From: Sulfuricella sp.
GTDB taxonomy: Bacteria; Pseudomonadota; Gammaproteobacteria; Burkholderiales; Sulfuricellaceae
DNA: 46,029 nt
NCBI GenBank assembly: GCA_028714315.1
Contig: JAQTMN010000018.1
Span: forward strand, 1 to 46,029
Direction of reading: 5' to 3'
Made by a program: the position numbers and the translations under genes. The notes beneath the pieces were generated by a model, which worked only from the letters and a program-made list of their open reading frames with translations, did no database searches and had not been told where the DNA came from. Shown piece by piece: positions 8,343 through 16,905 of the stretch. Position 1 is the stretch's first letter, and each line of letters opens with the position of its first letter.

Positions 8343-9079
8343 CCTCCTACCGCGCGCCTGAACGCCGCCGCCACCCCGCCCTGCTGCGCCGAGGCCTGCC
8401 CGGCCCAGTGCGCCAAGTCGGCCACTGTCCCCTCGGCAACCACGCGGCCGGAGTGAAGAATGCCGATCCGGTCGCATAGCCGCTCCGCCTCTTCGAGGTA
8501 GTGGGTAGAGAGAAAAACCGTGCCGCCGTTGCGCCGGAACTCCCCGACCCTGTCCCAGAGCAGGGCGCGGACATCGGGATCGAGGCCGGCAGTGGGCTCG
8601 TCCAGGATCAGCAGCTCGGGTCCGGTGAGAAACGCCTTGGCCAGCATCGCCTTGCGCTTGGTGCCGCCGGACAGGCGCAGTACCGATTCGGTCGCTTTCC
8701 CTTCCAGCCCGAGCAGGGCGAGCCATTCATCCACCAGCGGGGCGTAGATCTTTTTCGCCATGCCGGCATAACGGCAATGGAAGATCAGGTTCTGCCGCAC
8801 GTCGAGATAGGTATCGAGATTGTTCTCCTGGGGCACCACGCCGATGCGCCGCTTGATTTCGGCCGGGCGCTCCATCGTGTCCAGATCGAAAATGCGGATG
8901 CTGCCGCTGGTCGGGCGCAGCAGCGTCGCCAGCATCTTGATGACCGAGGTCTTGCCCGCTCCGTTGAGGCCGAGCAATCCGTACACTTCCCCGTGCCGGA
9001 CGCATATCGACAGTCCTTCCACCGCCTTCACGCCGGAGGGATAGACGAATGCGACGTTGTCGGCGGACACCGCGGCCAC
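8333..9079 (-). CDS. ABC transporter ATP-binding protein
   Basis: This 248-residue ATPase of the ABC-2 exporter class has Walker A GLNGAGKT (37-44), Q-loop VVPQENN (Q84), signature LSGGT (136-140), Walker B LLILDEP (157-162) and switch H193 in STHYLEEAERL. The start is taken as the GTG at 9079, two bases after the stop of the upstream radical SAM gene, with GGGAGG overlapping that stop. In-frame codons upstream lie inside the radical SAM gene. It forms an exporter with the next gene. No peptidase domain of the C39 type is fused, so any leader removal must be done by another protein. Confidence 0.88.
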   Translation of the reverse strand: MAAVSADNVAFVYPSGVKAVEGLSICVRHGEVYGLLGLNGAGKTSVIKMLATLLRPTSGSIRIFDLDTMERPAEIKRRIGVVPQENNLDTYLDVRQNLIFHCRYAGMAKKIYAPLVDEWLALLGLEGKATESVLRLSGGTKRKAMLAKAFLTGPELLILDEPTAGLDPDVRALLWDRVGEFRRNGGTVFLSTHYLEEAERLCDRIGILHSGRVVAEGTVADLAHWAGQASAQQGGVAAAFRRAVGGCL

Positions 9080-9081
9080 GG

Positions 9082-10206
9082 CTAGCCGCCTCCCAGAAAG
9101 GCCGTCAAACGGGCTTTTCCGGCCTCGTCCGCCAGGGCGTGTTCGAGAAGGGACGCCGTTTCCCTGGCGATTTTCCTGGTGAAGGCACAGTGGCTGGCCG
9201 AGGGCTCGGCGATATCGCCGCAGCGCAGCAGCGACTGGGCCGGGCATTCGCCGCCGCAATCGTAGCGGACGTTGCAGCCGGCGCACTTCGGGCGGCGCTC
9301 CACGGTATTGCCCTTCAGCCGCGCGGCGACGTCGCGGAGTGCCTCGCCGGGAAAATCGCGGTCATGGACGCTGCCCATGCAAAAGGCATCCGTGCCGACG
9401 AAATGGTCGCAGGGGTAGACGCCCCCGTCCGCCGCCACCGCCAAAACACCCTCCCCCGCGGCGCATGGATAAAGGCGCCGCTCGCCCAGCAGCCGGTGGG
9501 CGGCGACCTTGCAGAGCTCATTCGCCACCACCGGTTCCCTTCCCGCCATGATGCTTTCCAGGGACGCGCGGTTGAGCCGGCCGTAGCCAGCCGTCCAGGC
9601 GCGCAGGCTATCGCCCCGCCATTCCGTGGCTGCGGCCGCCGGGGCGATGCGCAGGGAAACGGCGCCGAGGCCGTCGAGGTGGCGCGCCGCCTCTTCCAGG
9701 CCGGCGGCATGCTGTTCCATCACCGTTCCCCGCAGGGCAAAGGGAATGCCAGCCTTCCGCAGGCGCCGGATATTCGCCAGCACCGTGCCGTGCACGTCGC
9801 CGCCACCATCCTTGAACCGCCGGCCTGCGTTGGTGACGGCGGCCCCTCCGTCGAGGCTGATCGCGATGTGGCGCACGTGCGCCGCGAGGAACGCCAGCCG
9901 CTCGTCGTCGAGCAGGGTGCCGTTGGTGGTGAGGCAATAGACGAAGCGCACGTCCCGCCGTGCCGCGAGCTGCTGCCCGTAGGCCACGGCATCCTTCATC
10001 AGCTCGAAGTTCAGCAACGGCTCGCCGCCGAAGAAGGAAACCGCCAGGGTTTTGCCCGCCAGCGGCAACAGCCGGTCGAAGGCGGCGCGCATCGTCTCCG
10101 GCTTCATCAGGGAGGCGCCCCGACCAAAATCCCCGCCCTGGGCATAGCAGTAGCCGCAGGCGAGATTGCAGTCCTGGGAGATCACCAGGTAGAGATTCCT
10201 AAGCAT
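9082..10206 (-). CDS. Radical SAM/SPASM protein (third maturase, short form)
   Basis: This 374-residue radical SAM enzyme has its CX3CX2C cluster (C13, C17, C20) almost at the N-terminus, so it lacks the N-terminal precursor-binding-like domain of the other two. The SAM-binding FFGGEPLLNF follows near residue 58. The C-terminal half carries SPASM cysteines for auxiliary iron-sulphur clusters (LYPCAAGEG, GVYPCDHF, CAGCNVRYDCGGEC and a final SHC). SPASM enzymes include anaerobic sulfatase maturases, PqqE and thioether-forming peptide maturases. The start overlaps the preceding gene by 8 bases. It could act on the 41-residue peptide or mature another local protein. Confidence 0.85.
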   Translation of the reverse strand: MLRNLYLVISQDCNLACGYCYAQGGDFGRGASLMKPETMRAAFDRLLPLAGKTLAVSFFGGEPLLNFELMKDAVAYGQQLAARRDVRFVYCLTTNGTLLDDERLAFLAAHVRHIAISLDGGAAVTNAGRRFKDGGGDVHGTVLANIRRLRKAGIPFALRGTVMEQHAAGLEEAARHLDGLGAVSLRIAPAAAATEWRGDSLRAWTAGYGRLNRASLESIMAGREPVVANELCKVAAHRLLGERRLYPCAAGEGVLAVAADGGVYPCDHFVGTDAFCMGSVHDRDFPGEALRDVAARLKGNTVERRPKCAGCNVRYDCGGECPAQSLLRCGDIAEPSASHCAFTRKIARETASLLEHALADEAGKARLTAFLGGG

Positions 10207-11557
10207 GGGCGACGTCTCCGGCGGCGGCGATGAATTTCCGGACGTTGGCGTACAGGCGCTGCCGCGTTTCCGCCTGCTCCATCGCCGCGAGAAAGCGCCG
10301 GATCGCCGCCTCGGCGCAGCGCTTTGTCAGCAGGCAGTGGCGCGGGTCGGGTCGGAATACGCTGCCGGTGGCAAAATAGGCATGGGCGTAGCAGGAGCCG
10401 CCACAGAAATAACGCGCCCAGCATTTGGCGCATTCGCCGATGTTGTCCACCTCCAGGCCGGCAAAAACCGACCATACCCGGCGGTAGTCCTCGCTGTCGG
10501 TCTCGGTTACCTTTCCCATGTAGAACTGCGGCACCCCCACCAAGCCGTGGCAGGCGTAGACGGAGCCATCGGCGGTCACCGCCAGGTCCCGGCCGGCGTT
10601 GCAGTGGCGGCGGAGCTTGCGGCGGGTGAGCAGGTTCGCGACGACGTTGACGGCTTCCTCGGTGGGGTTTTCTTCCAGCGCGCGATCCACCGCATCGGCG
10701 CTCAACGCCTCGTGCTGGCGGACGAAGTTTTCGAACTGCTCGGCGCCGATGGCGGCGGGGTTGTCCGGCGGCGTGCCGGCCGGCGTCAGGATGGCGCCGG
10801 CCGTGCCCAGCCCGCGCAGGTGCTGGAGGGATTCGGTGTAGAACGGGACGGCATCTCCGCCGAGGGTGCCCTTGATCGTCAGCCTGGCCTTGCACCGGGC
10901 CTGGAGCCGCCCGATGTTGCCGACGATCCGGTCGTAGGAGCCGCTGGCGGCGCGGCGCCGGTATAGGTCATTGATCTCTTTCGCCCCGTCCAGGCTCACC
11001 GTGACCGAGGAGAAATGCTCATCCAGGAACGCGAGGATTTCCCGGTTGAGCACGGTGCCGTTGGTGGTGACGCCGAAGGAAATTTTCACCCCCCGCTCCG
11101 CCTCCAATTGGCGACCGATCTCCACCGCCTTTTTGACGGTGCGGAAATTGAGCAGGGGCTCGCCGCCGTAAAAGGCGACGGCGTATTGCCGGCCCGGCTC
11201 GACGCAAAAGCGGCGGAAGGCGGCCTCGGCCACTTCCGGCGCCATCATCATGCGGGGGTTGGCCACACGCCCGCGGTCGTTGTAACAGTAGGCGCAATCG
11301 AGATTGCAGTCGTGGGCGACGTAAAGGCAGAGGCTGTCGGTCTCGCCCCAGGGCTTGGGGGTCGCGGGCGTGGCCGCGGCGCGCCGCGCCTCTTCGGAAA
11401 CCACCGGCTCCAGTTCCGGAGGCAGGGAGCCGTTGCCATCCAGAAAGACGCGCACCGCCTCCGCCTGACCGGTGGGCAGCCGGAACAGCCGGTAGCTCAA
11501 CGGGAAGAACAGGACCGCGTTTCCGCCCCCCTCGATCAAGTGGAAATCCCTAAACAC
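10199..11557 (-). CDS. Radical SAM/SPASM peptide maturase (second)
   Basis: This 452-residue protein has an N-terminal domain of about 70 residues beginning MFRDFHLIEG, similar in layout to the precursor-recognition-like domain of SCIFF- and QhpD-type maturases. The radical SAM cluster follows (C84, C88, C91 in CNLDCAYC), then FYGGEPLLNF. A SPASM domain has CNAGRDLAVTADGSVYACHG and CAKCWARYFCGGSC plus a distal HC. Such enzymes use S-adenosylmethionine to make a 5'-deoxyadenosyl radical and commonly join Cys sulphur to another residue of a peptide. The gene overlaps both radical SAM neighbours by 8 bases, which implies coupled translation and perhaps a multi-enzyme assembly. Confidence 0.87.
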   Translation of the reverse strand: MFRDFHLIEGGGNAVLFFPLSYRLFRLPTGQAEAVRVFLDGNGSLPPELEPVVSEEARRAAATPATPKPWGETDSLCLYVAHDCNLDCAYCYNDRGRVANPRMMMAPEVAEAAFRRFCVEPGRQYAVAFYGGEPLLNFRTVKKAVEIGRQLEAERGVKISFGVTTNGTVLNREILAFLDEHFSSVTVSLDGAKEINDLYRRRAASGSYDRIVGNIGRLQARCKARLTIKGTLGGDAVPFYTESLQHLRGLGTAGAILTPAGTPPDNPAAIGAEQFENFVRQHEALSADAVDRALEENPTEEAVNVVANLLTRRKLRRHCNAGRDLAVTADGSVYACHGLVGVPQFYMGKVTETDSEDYRRVWSVFAGLEVDNIGECAKCWARYFCGGSCYAHAYFATGSVFRPDPRHCLLTKRCAEAAIRRFLAAMEQAETRQRLYANVRKFIAAAGDVAHA

Positions 11558-12980
11558 GGGCTGTTTCCACTCCCTTGCTGCCGTAGCGGCGGGACACGGC
11601 GGTGCCTAGGCGATCCATCAGCGCCTGCCGGGTGTCGGCCGACTGCACCATGGCGACGATATCGGGCAGGATTTCCTCGATCACGGTCTTGATATAGAGG
11701 CAGTGGCGCTCCACCGGCGGGTCGATGTCGCCGTATTGGGCGTGGGAATACTTGGCGCAGGAGCCGCCGCAGAGATACCGCGCCCAGCAGTCGCGGCAGC
11801 CTTCCCGGTTGTCCACGGTGGCGTCGATGAAGCGTTGACGGATCGCCCGGTAGCGCTCGCTTTTCCGCAGGCCGGGGTCGCCGACGTTGCCCATCTTGAA
11901 CTCATCCGTGCCGACGAAGCGGTGGCAGGGGTAGACGTCGCCCTCGGCGGTCACCGCCAGCAGGTTGGTGCCGGCGTTGCAGTGGTAGAGGGCATGGCTG
12001 CGGGAAATGAAATAGAACAGGATGTAGAAAGGATATTCGAAGGCCACCGGCTGGTCGCCTTCGATGAAGCTGCGCAGCCCCTTGCGGTTGATTTCGACGA
12101 TCTGCGCGATGAAGCGCCGGTATTGGCGGTCGTCGAGATAAAGCGGGTGGTCCTCGGGCACATCCACGTTCACCACGCCGATACCGCCCGGCTTGAAGGA
12201 TTCCAGGTGGTCATAAATTTCCGCCACCCGGTCGTAGCCGGCGCGGGTGACGATGGTGCGGAACGCCCAGTTGAAACGCCCGTCTTCCGTGAACTTGCGG
12301 ATGTTTTCGGTCGCCGAGGAATAGACGCTGTCGCCGCACTTGCTCATGCGCTGGCCGTCGTTGAGGTCTTCCGGGCCGTCCAGACTGAAGGTGACATCGT
12401 CGATATGGTCGCGGAAAAACCGTGCGATCTCTTCGTTATGGAAAGTGCCGTTGGTGACGATGCCGAGGGAGACATCCGCCTTGCCTTCTTCGCGGAAGCG
12501 CTCGCTCAACTCGGCGGTTTGCTTCATGGTGCGGAAGTTCATCAGCGGCTCGCCGCCGAAGAAAGTGACGAAATGCTTGCCCTCGCCGCCGCCGAAGAAC
12601 GTATCGAAGGTGCGGTTCAGCGTCCCCTCGTCCATCCTGCCGCGTTGGCCGTATTCCCCCTCCCCGCCGTAGCAGTAGGCGCACTTCAAATTGCACTCCT
12701 GGGACAGGAACAGATAAAGCCCGGCGACTTTTTCGCCGATATCCTCCGGTGCGCGCAGCACCGTGGCGGGAGGCGCCTTGCGGCAATGGTTGTCCATGAA
12801 GGTGCATGCCTCCTCCCAGCGCTGCTCCTCGAACTCCCCCGAAAGGAGCTCTCCGCACTCCACCCGTTTCAGTACCGCGCGCGTATCGTCGTCGATCTTG
12901 AACACCGTGACCGGCTGGGCGAGAAACAGATATGCCTGGCCGTCCTTGGAAAAAACGTGGAAATTCCTTGCTTCCATCAT
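11550..12980 (-). CDS. Radical SAM/SPASM peptide maturase (first)
   Basis: This 476-residue protein is the first maturase after the Cys-rich peptide. Residues 1-80 form an N-terminal domain (RNFHVFSKDGQAYLFLA) like that of thioether-forming peptide maturases. The radical SAM cluster is C96, C100, C103 (CNLKCAYC), with FFGGEPLMNF at about 140-149. The SPASM region has YHCNAGTNLLAVTAEGDVYP, a following CHRFVG, then CRDCWARYLCGGSC and a last Cys in RHCLY. An AAAGGG site precedes the start; M1 and M2 are adjacent, so either may be used. It is closest in organisation to the second maturase, and the two probably arose by duplication. The 72-base gap to the peptide gene contains no obvious terminator. 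Confidence 0.87.
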   Translation of the reverse strand: MMEARNFHVFSKDGQAYLFLAQPVTVFKIDDDTRAVLKRVECGELLSGEFEEQRWEEACTFMDNHCRKAPPATVLRAPEDIGEKVAGLYLFLSQECNLKCAYCYGGEGEYGQRGRMDEGTLNRTFDTFFGGGEGKHFVTFFGGEPLMNFRTMKQTAELSERFREEGKADVSLGIVTNGTFHNEEIARFFRDHIDDVTFSLDGPEDLNDGQRMSKCGDSVYSSATENIRKFTEDGRFNWAFRTIVTRAGYDRVAEIYDHLESFKPGGIGVVNVDVPEDHPLYLDDRQYRRFIAQIVEINRKGLRSFIEGDQPVAFEYPFYILFYFISRSHALYHCNAGTNLLAVTAEGDVYPCHRFVGTDEFKMGNVGDPGLRKSERYRAIRQRFIDATVDNREGCRDCWARYLCGGSCAKYSHAQYGDIDPPVERHCLYIKTVIEEILPDIVAMVQSADTRQALMDRLGTAVSRRYGSKGVETARV

Positions 12981-13052
12981 GCCGCGCCCTTTAAAAAAGT
13001 TGCCCCGCCATTTCTTTGGGTTACATCTTATTGCTATCGGTGTCCGAGATTC

Positions 13053-13178
13053 CTACACCCTTGGCCCGCAACCGCACATCCGTCCGCCCTGGGTGCCGCA
13101 GCAGGCGCACAGGGTCATTTCGTCAAACGCTTCGTTGCAACCTTCGAGAGATTCGAAAACGATTTCTTCAATTTCCAT
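13053..13178 (-). CDS. 41-residue Cys-rich peptide, probable RiPP precursor
   Basis: This short frame begins at an ATG with AAGGA seven bases upstream and ends in TAG. Residues 1-20 are acidic (seven Glu, one Asp) and leader-like (MEIEEIVFESLEG). The C-terminal half is Cys/Gly-rich with C24, C26, C27, C35 and C37 (LCACCGTQGG, then MCGCGPRV) plus C14 in the leader part. There is no signal peptide, which fits modification in the cytoplasm and export by the ABC pair. It lies between the signalling receptor and three SPASM genes on the same strand. I recognise no named family. Thioether crosslinks (sacti- or ranthipeptide-like) or metal binding through CxCC and CxC are the plausible fates. Confidence 0.78.
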   Translation of the reverse strand: MEIEEIVFESLEGCNEAFDEMTLCACCGTQGGRMCGCGPRV

Positions 13179-13241
13179 GGTGTTTCCTTTCGAGTAAAAA
13201 CTACGTTGTGAAATGGCCGGGCAATAATCAAGACATAGAGA

Positions 13242-15638
13242 TCAGAAACGCACATTGAGACCAAGCCACCAGTTCCGGCCGTCTCCAAACGCGCGATAGG
13301 CTTCCTTGCCCGCTCCAACCGGAACGAGCCACTTCTGCTCGACATATTCCTTGTCAAACAGGTTGTTGACGGCTAATGACAGCTCCGCATCGCGCGCCAG
13401 CGCGCCTAGCGGCATGCGCTTGCCGACTTTCAGGTCGGCGACGAAATAGCCTGGGGCAAGGGCATCCGGCTTGTTCTCCATCGTTCCGTCGAAGTACCTG
13501 TCGCCGACATAGCGGCCGGAAAGGCGCGCCGTCCAGCCCGCCGAAGGCGCATAGATCACGCCAAGGCTGAGCTTATGCTTGGCGACGAGGTTGAGCCGCT
13601 TGCCCTCGGAGGCGGGCTGAGAAGGATTGCCGTCGATCCTGGAGTCGCTATAGGTGTAGTTGAAATACGGCCGCCAAGCCGATGCGGTCTTGCCCTCCAA
13701 GGCGATCTCGAAACCGTTCACCTTTACGGCCGAGACGTTCACGTACTGAGTGCAGCCGACCCGTTGCAGAGCCTCGATCTTGTCCTGGTAATCAGTATGA
13801 AAAAGCGCTGCACGGGCTGACAGCCCAGCCCATTCCTGGTTAAGGCCGATTTCGGTCGAGGCGGAATGCTCGGCATTCAGGTTTGGGCTGTTGCATGTCG
13901 CATTGCTCCTGTAGCGGAGCCCATTGAGGGCCGGCAGGTAGGCCGTGCCATAGGACGCGTAAAGGGACGTGCGCTCTGCCAGCTTGTAACGCAGCCCGAA
14001 GCGGGGATTGAAGACGCTATCGGTCGAGTCGGGATCCCGGCGGGTGGTATCGGTACCATAGTTGTCCCAGGAATAACTCGTGTTGTCGTAGAGCCTGTAA
14101 CGGTCGTACCTGCCCCCGATATTCAGGAGTGCGTTTTCCGAAACGCGGATTTCGTCCTGGACATACAGGCCGACAATTCGGGTTTTCGTGCTTATCTCGC
14201 TCCGGGCATAGTAATCCCATCCCTGCTGGGAAGTCAGCGGCACTGCCGTATCCTCTGTTTCTTTCTGCTTGCCGGTGGTGTGGGAAAGACCGAGGGTCAA
14301 GAGGTTTCCCTGGGTGAGGCGCAGATTGGCCTGGGCTTCTAAGGTGTCGGCGAATTCGTCCCGCTGCCCGGTGATGTAACGGGTAAAATCGGTCCCATCG
14401 CCCAACATCAGGCCATCCCATTTGAGGTTTTCCTTGATGGTCGCGCTCAGATACCTGAACTTCAGATCGCCGAGCGCTCCGAGTTCCAGCTTGTAGCCGA
14501 GATCATAAAGGGCGCCTTCGCGGCCAAAGCGGTAATTGGGCCGGCCGCCGACAAACGCGGAGTCAATATCGTAGTGGCGGACGCCGAAGGTGATCGCCTG
14601 ATTATCCGAGGGATAGATGCCGAGCTGGGCGCCGAACTTGCGGTCACGCCAGTCACGCCCGGCAAGATCCTGTTGCCCCCAGAAATAGGGTTTCGGCTCG
14701 GCAATGAAACCGTCGGTCTGGAAATCGCTGGCGGAAAGCCGGAAATCGATCTTTTCCGACGACCCGCCTACCACTGCCCGCGCGGACCGCGCGTTATGCG
14801 AGCCGAGGCCGGCCTCCGCTTCACCGCCGGGTTCCCCGGTCCAGCGTTTGGTGAGAACGTTGATCACGCCACCGGCGGCATTCGGACCGTAGAGCGAGGA
14901 GGCAGGGCCACGCACCACTTCGATGCGGTCGATCTCGCCGGAGCCGGCGAAATCGAGCCCGGCTCCTTTGGGGGCAAGCACCATCGGCTCCACGGGCATG
15001 CCATCCACCAGCAACTGGGTGGTCTGGCCGGCATAGCTGCCGCCCATCCCGCGCAGCATGACCATGCCGGCGCCCCCGCCGGCCTCTGACTTTACATCGA
15101 CACCTTCCACATTGCGCAGCAAATCTTCGAGCTTCACGACTTGCTGGCTTTTAATATCCTCGGCCGTGATGACCGAAACGCTGGCGGGAACCTCGGTGAT
15201 CAGTCTTTCAGTTCTGGTGGCCGTTACCACAACTTCCGGCAAAAGTTCGGAGTGCCGCGCCGCGGCAACGGTCTCTGGCTTTTTTTCGCCCTCCCGCTGA
15301 ACGGTAAAGGAGTTCGCGTCCGTCGTCCGATAAGTGAAGCGCGTTCCCTTGAGCAGGCGCTTGAGCGCCTCCTCCGGCGTGTAGCTCCCGCTGACGCCCT
15401 CGGTGCGCGCGCCTTGCAGGGCATCGGTGGCAAACAGCAACTGGGAATCGGTCTGGCCGGCCAAGACCTTGAGCGCCGAGGAAAGCTCCTGGGGCGGGAT
15501 GTTCACCACCGCCTTGCCGGGGTCGGCAAAGGCAGGATTCAGCGACGCGGCCATCAGCACAGAGATGCCGGCCGCGCGGGAAGACGAGATCAGCCTGCGC
15601 GCTGGCGGACGCAACGCCCATTTCGCTTTCTTTTTCAT
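13242..15638 (-). CDS. TonB-dependent transducer with STN domain (FecA-like)
   Basis: This 798-residue outer-membrane receptor has an N-terminal basic region and signal peptide (about 1-38, ending NPAFA). An STN domain (about 40-112, VVNIPPQELSSALKVLAG) contacts FecR-type regulators. A TonB-box-like stretch (EVVVTATR) is followed by a plug (about 140-260, IEVVRGPASSLYGPNAAGG) and a 22-stranded barrel ending LGLNVRF. The ATG at 15638 has AGGGAGA six bases upstream; an in-frame start at 15725 gives an unlikely leader. The order sigma, anti-sigma, receptor matches Fec-type cell-surface signalling, where ligand binding outside releases the sigma factor. The ligand is unknown; the next gene suggests the mature peptide or its metal complex. 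Confidence 0.88.
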   Translation of the reverse strand: MKKKAKWALRPPARRLISSSRAAGISVLMAASLNPAFADPGKAVVNIPPQELSSALKVLAGQTDSQLLFATDALQGARTEGVSGSYTPEEALKRLLKGTRFTYRTTDANSFTVQREGEKKPETVAAARHSELLPEVVVTATRTERLITEVPASVSVITAEDIKSQQVVKLEDLLRNVEGVDVKSEAGGGAGMVMLRGMGGSYAGQTTQLLVDGMPVEPMVLAPKGAGLDFAGSGEIDRIEVVRGPASSLYGPNAAGGVINVLTKRWTGEPGGEAEAGLGSHNARSARAVVGGSSEKIDFRLSASDFQTDGFIAEPKPYFWGQQDLAGRDWRDRKFGAQLGIYPSDNQAITFGVRHYDIDSAFVGGRPNYRFGREGALYDLGYKLELGALGDLKFRYLSATIKENLKWDGLMLGDGTDFTRYITGQRDEFADTLEAQANLRLTQGNLLTLGLSHTTGKQKETEDTAVPLTSQQGWDYYARSEISTKTRIVGLYVQDEIRVSENALLNIGGRYDRYRLYDNTSYSWDNYGTDTTRRDPDSTDSVFNPRFGLRYKLAERTSLYASYGTAYLPALNGLRYRSNATCNSPNLNAEHSASTEIGLNQEWAGLSARAALFHTDYQDKIEALQRVGCTQYVNVSAVKVNGFEIALEGKTASAWRPYFNYTYSDSRIDGNPSQPASEGKRLNLVAKHKLSLGVIYAPSAGWTARLSGRYVGDRYFDGTMENKPDALAPGYFVADLKVGKRMPLGALARDAELSLAVNNLFDKEYVEQKWLVPVGAGKEAYRAFGDGRNWWLGLNVRF

Positions 15639-15705
15639 TTTTTTCTCCCTGGGGCGTTTTGGATAAAAAGGTGCCCTTATCCTGTATAAGACGCGTCCGG
15701 GAGAA

Positions 15706-15757
15706 GAGACCTGATGTCTCGGCAAAAATATTATTTGCCAGGAAGAGGGATTTCCCT
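15706..15757 (-). promoter_or_regulatory. Cluster of three short palindromes before the receptor
   Basis: The 143-base gap between the anti-sigma gene and the receptor holds GAGAC-N5-GTCTC (15706-15720), GGCAAA-N7-TTTGCC (15721-15739) and the perfect AGGGATTTCCCT (15746-15757), side by side. Read on the minus strand, the last contains GGAAAT, the same hexamer as the -35 of E. coli fecA, but I see no convincing matching -10. This is a candidate regulatory region for the receptor and the genes after it. Confidence 0.4.
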
Positions 15758-15781
15758 TGGAGAGGTGCTACAGGGTAGTGC

Positions 15782-16807
15782 TCAGAAGGCCTGGGGCAGG
15801 CGTGGCGGAGTGCGCTCGTCGAGACTGGAGAGGACGGTTGCGTTGCCGGCGCGCGCCGCCTTGATCGGCAGCACCTGCTGGAGCGCCCAAAGCAGGCCGT
15901 CCAGGTCGCTGGCGTTGAATACGCCGCTGACCTTGAGGGTATTCAGGTTTGAATCGGCGATGACGATCTTCCGGTCGTGATAACGGCCCAGTTCCCGAAC
16001 CACGTCCCTAAGCGAGGTGCCATCGAAAACCAGTTTGCCGTTCTGCCAGGCCGTCACGGTCTTTTCATCGGCGCTCCTGACGGCGGATATCTTCCGATCG
16101 GAGTAGGCGGCTTGCTGCCCCTTGAGCAGAGCCCGGCTGACGCCGGGATCGCCGGCTTTTCCACCCAGCGAGATTTCGACTTCGCCATCCAGCACGGCCA
16201 CGACAACGCGCTCCTCGTCCCGGTAGACGTCGAATCGGGTGCCGATATCGCGAATGGTGCCGCTGCCGGCTCGCACCTCGAACGGCCGCGCTTCCTCGTG
16301 TGCCACGGCAAACAGGGCCTCGCCCCTTTCCACCTTCACGAGTCGCAGGCCCGCCGACATCTCCACGGTCAGCCGGGTATCGGTATTGAGTTGCGCCAGC
16401 GAGCCGTCCGGCAGCGTGATGCTTTTCTGCTCACCCTTCGCGGTAGCATAGGAGTACGCTGGCGGACTCTGGACGGCGTGCCAGCCGATGCCGACCGCAG
16501 CCGCCAGCACGGCGGCGGCCCAGTGCCACCGGCCGAATGCGGGGAACCAGCCCGGAAACCGGGTGCGCCCAGTCTGTGTCGCCGGCGGAAGCGCGCTCTT
16601 CAGTCCGTCCAGCTCTTCCCACATCAGGCAGAACTGCTCGTATTCCCTTCGGTGCGCCTCGTTCTCTGACAGCCAGTCTTCGAATCTTCTCCTGTCGTTC
16701 TCGGAACAGTTCTCAGCGCGCAGCCGCGCAAACCAATATGCGGCGCGCTCCCTCGCCGCGAGGTCTTGCAGGAAACCGAAATCGTCCGTCGCCGCCATGG
16801 AACCCAT
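15782..16807 (-). CDS. fecR: FecR-type anti-sigma factor / transmembrane regulator
   Basis: This 341-residue inner-membrane protein relays the receptor signal to the sigma factor. The cytoplasmic part (about 10-75, AAYWFARLRAENCSENDRRR) is the typical FecR N-terminal domain. One membrane helix follows (about 95-112, WAAAVLAAAVGIGW). The periplasmic FecR domain spans about 120-225 (ATAKGEQKSITLPDGSLAQL). The C-terminus has an STN-like segment (TSLRDVVRELGRYHDRKIV) expected to meet the receptor. The ATG at 16807 is used, with AAGG close by; the ATG nine bases later is equally possible, and the TTG at 16885 is less likely. The gene follows the sigma gene by about 98 bases. Confidence 0.87.
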   Translation of the reverse strand: MGSMAATDDFGFLQDLAARERAAYWFARLRAENCSENDRRRFEDWLSENEAHRREYEQFCLMWEELDGLKSALPPATQTGRTRFPGWFPAFGRWHWAAAVLAAAVGIGWHAVQSPPAYSYATAKGEQKSITLPDGSLAQLNTDTRLTVEMSAGLRLVKVERGEALFAVAHEEARPFEVRAGSGTIRDIGTRFDVYRDEERVVVAVLDGEVEISLGGKAGDPGVSRALLKGQQAAYSDRKISAVRSADEKTVTAWQNGKLVFDGTSLRDVVRELGRYHDRKIVIADSNLNTLKVSGVFNASDLDGLLWALQQVLPIKAARAGNATVLSSLDERTPPRLPQAF

Positions 16808-16905
16808 TGCCTTAATGTCGCGAAATGGCACAAACCGACGTCGAATTTCCGACAACTCGCTCCCGTTGTCAAGCAGGAGCGGCAAGGCGAAGCGCCGGGA
16901 AGCGC

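Noticed and set aside
12981-13052. Attenuator or terminator between the peptide and the first maturase
   Set aside because: No stem followed by a T-run was found on the minus strand; only weak pairing is possible.
11703-13211. Long open frame antisense to the first SPASM gene
   Set aside because: It is rich in Ala/Val/His with no domain, mirrors the real coding frame in a high-GC region, and has no ribosome site.
15639-15725. Longer start for the STN receptor
   Set aside because: The added 29 residues are basic and Pro-rich with no signal function, while the ATG at 15638 has a strong ribosome site and begins a normal signal peptide.
13179-15781. Cobalamin riboswitch ahead of a TonB receptor
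   Set aside because: The gaps of 63 and 143 bases are too short and show no conserved B12-box-like segment; the FecI/FecR context gives a better explanation.
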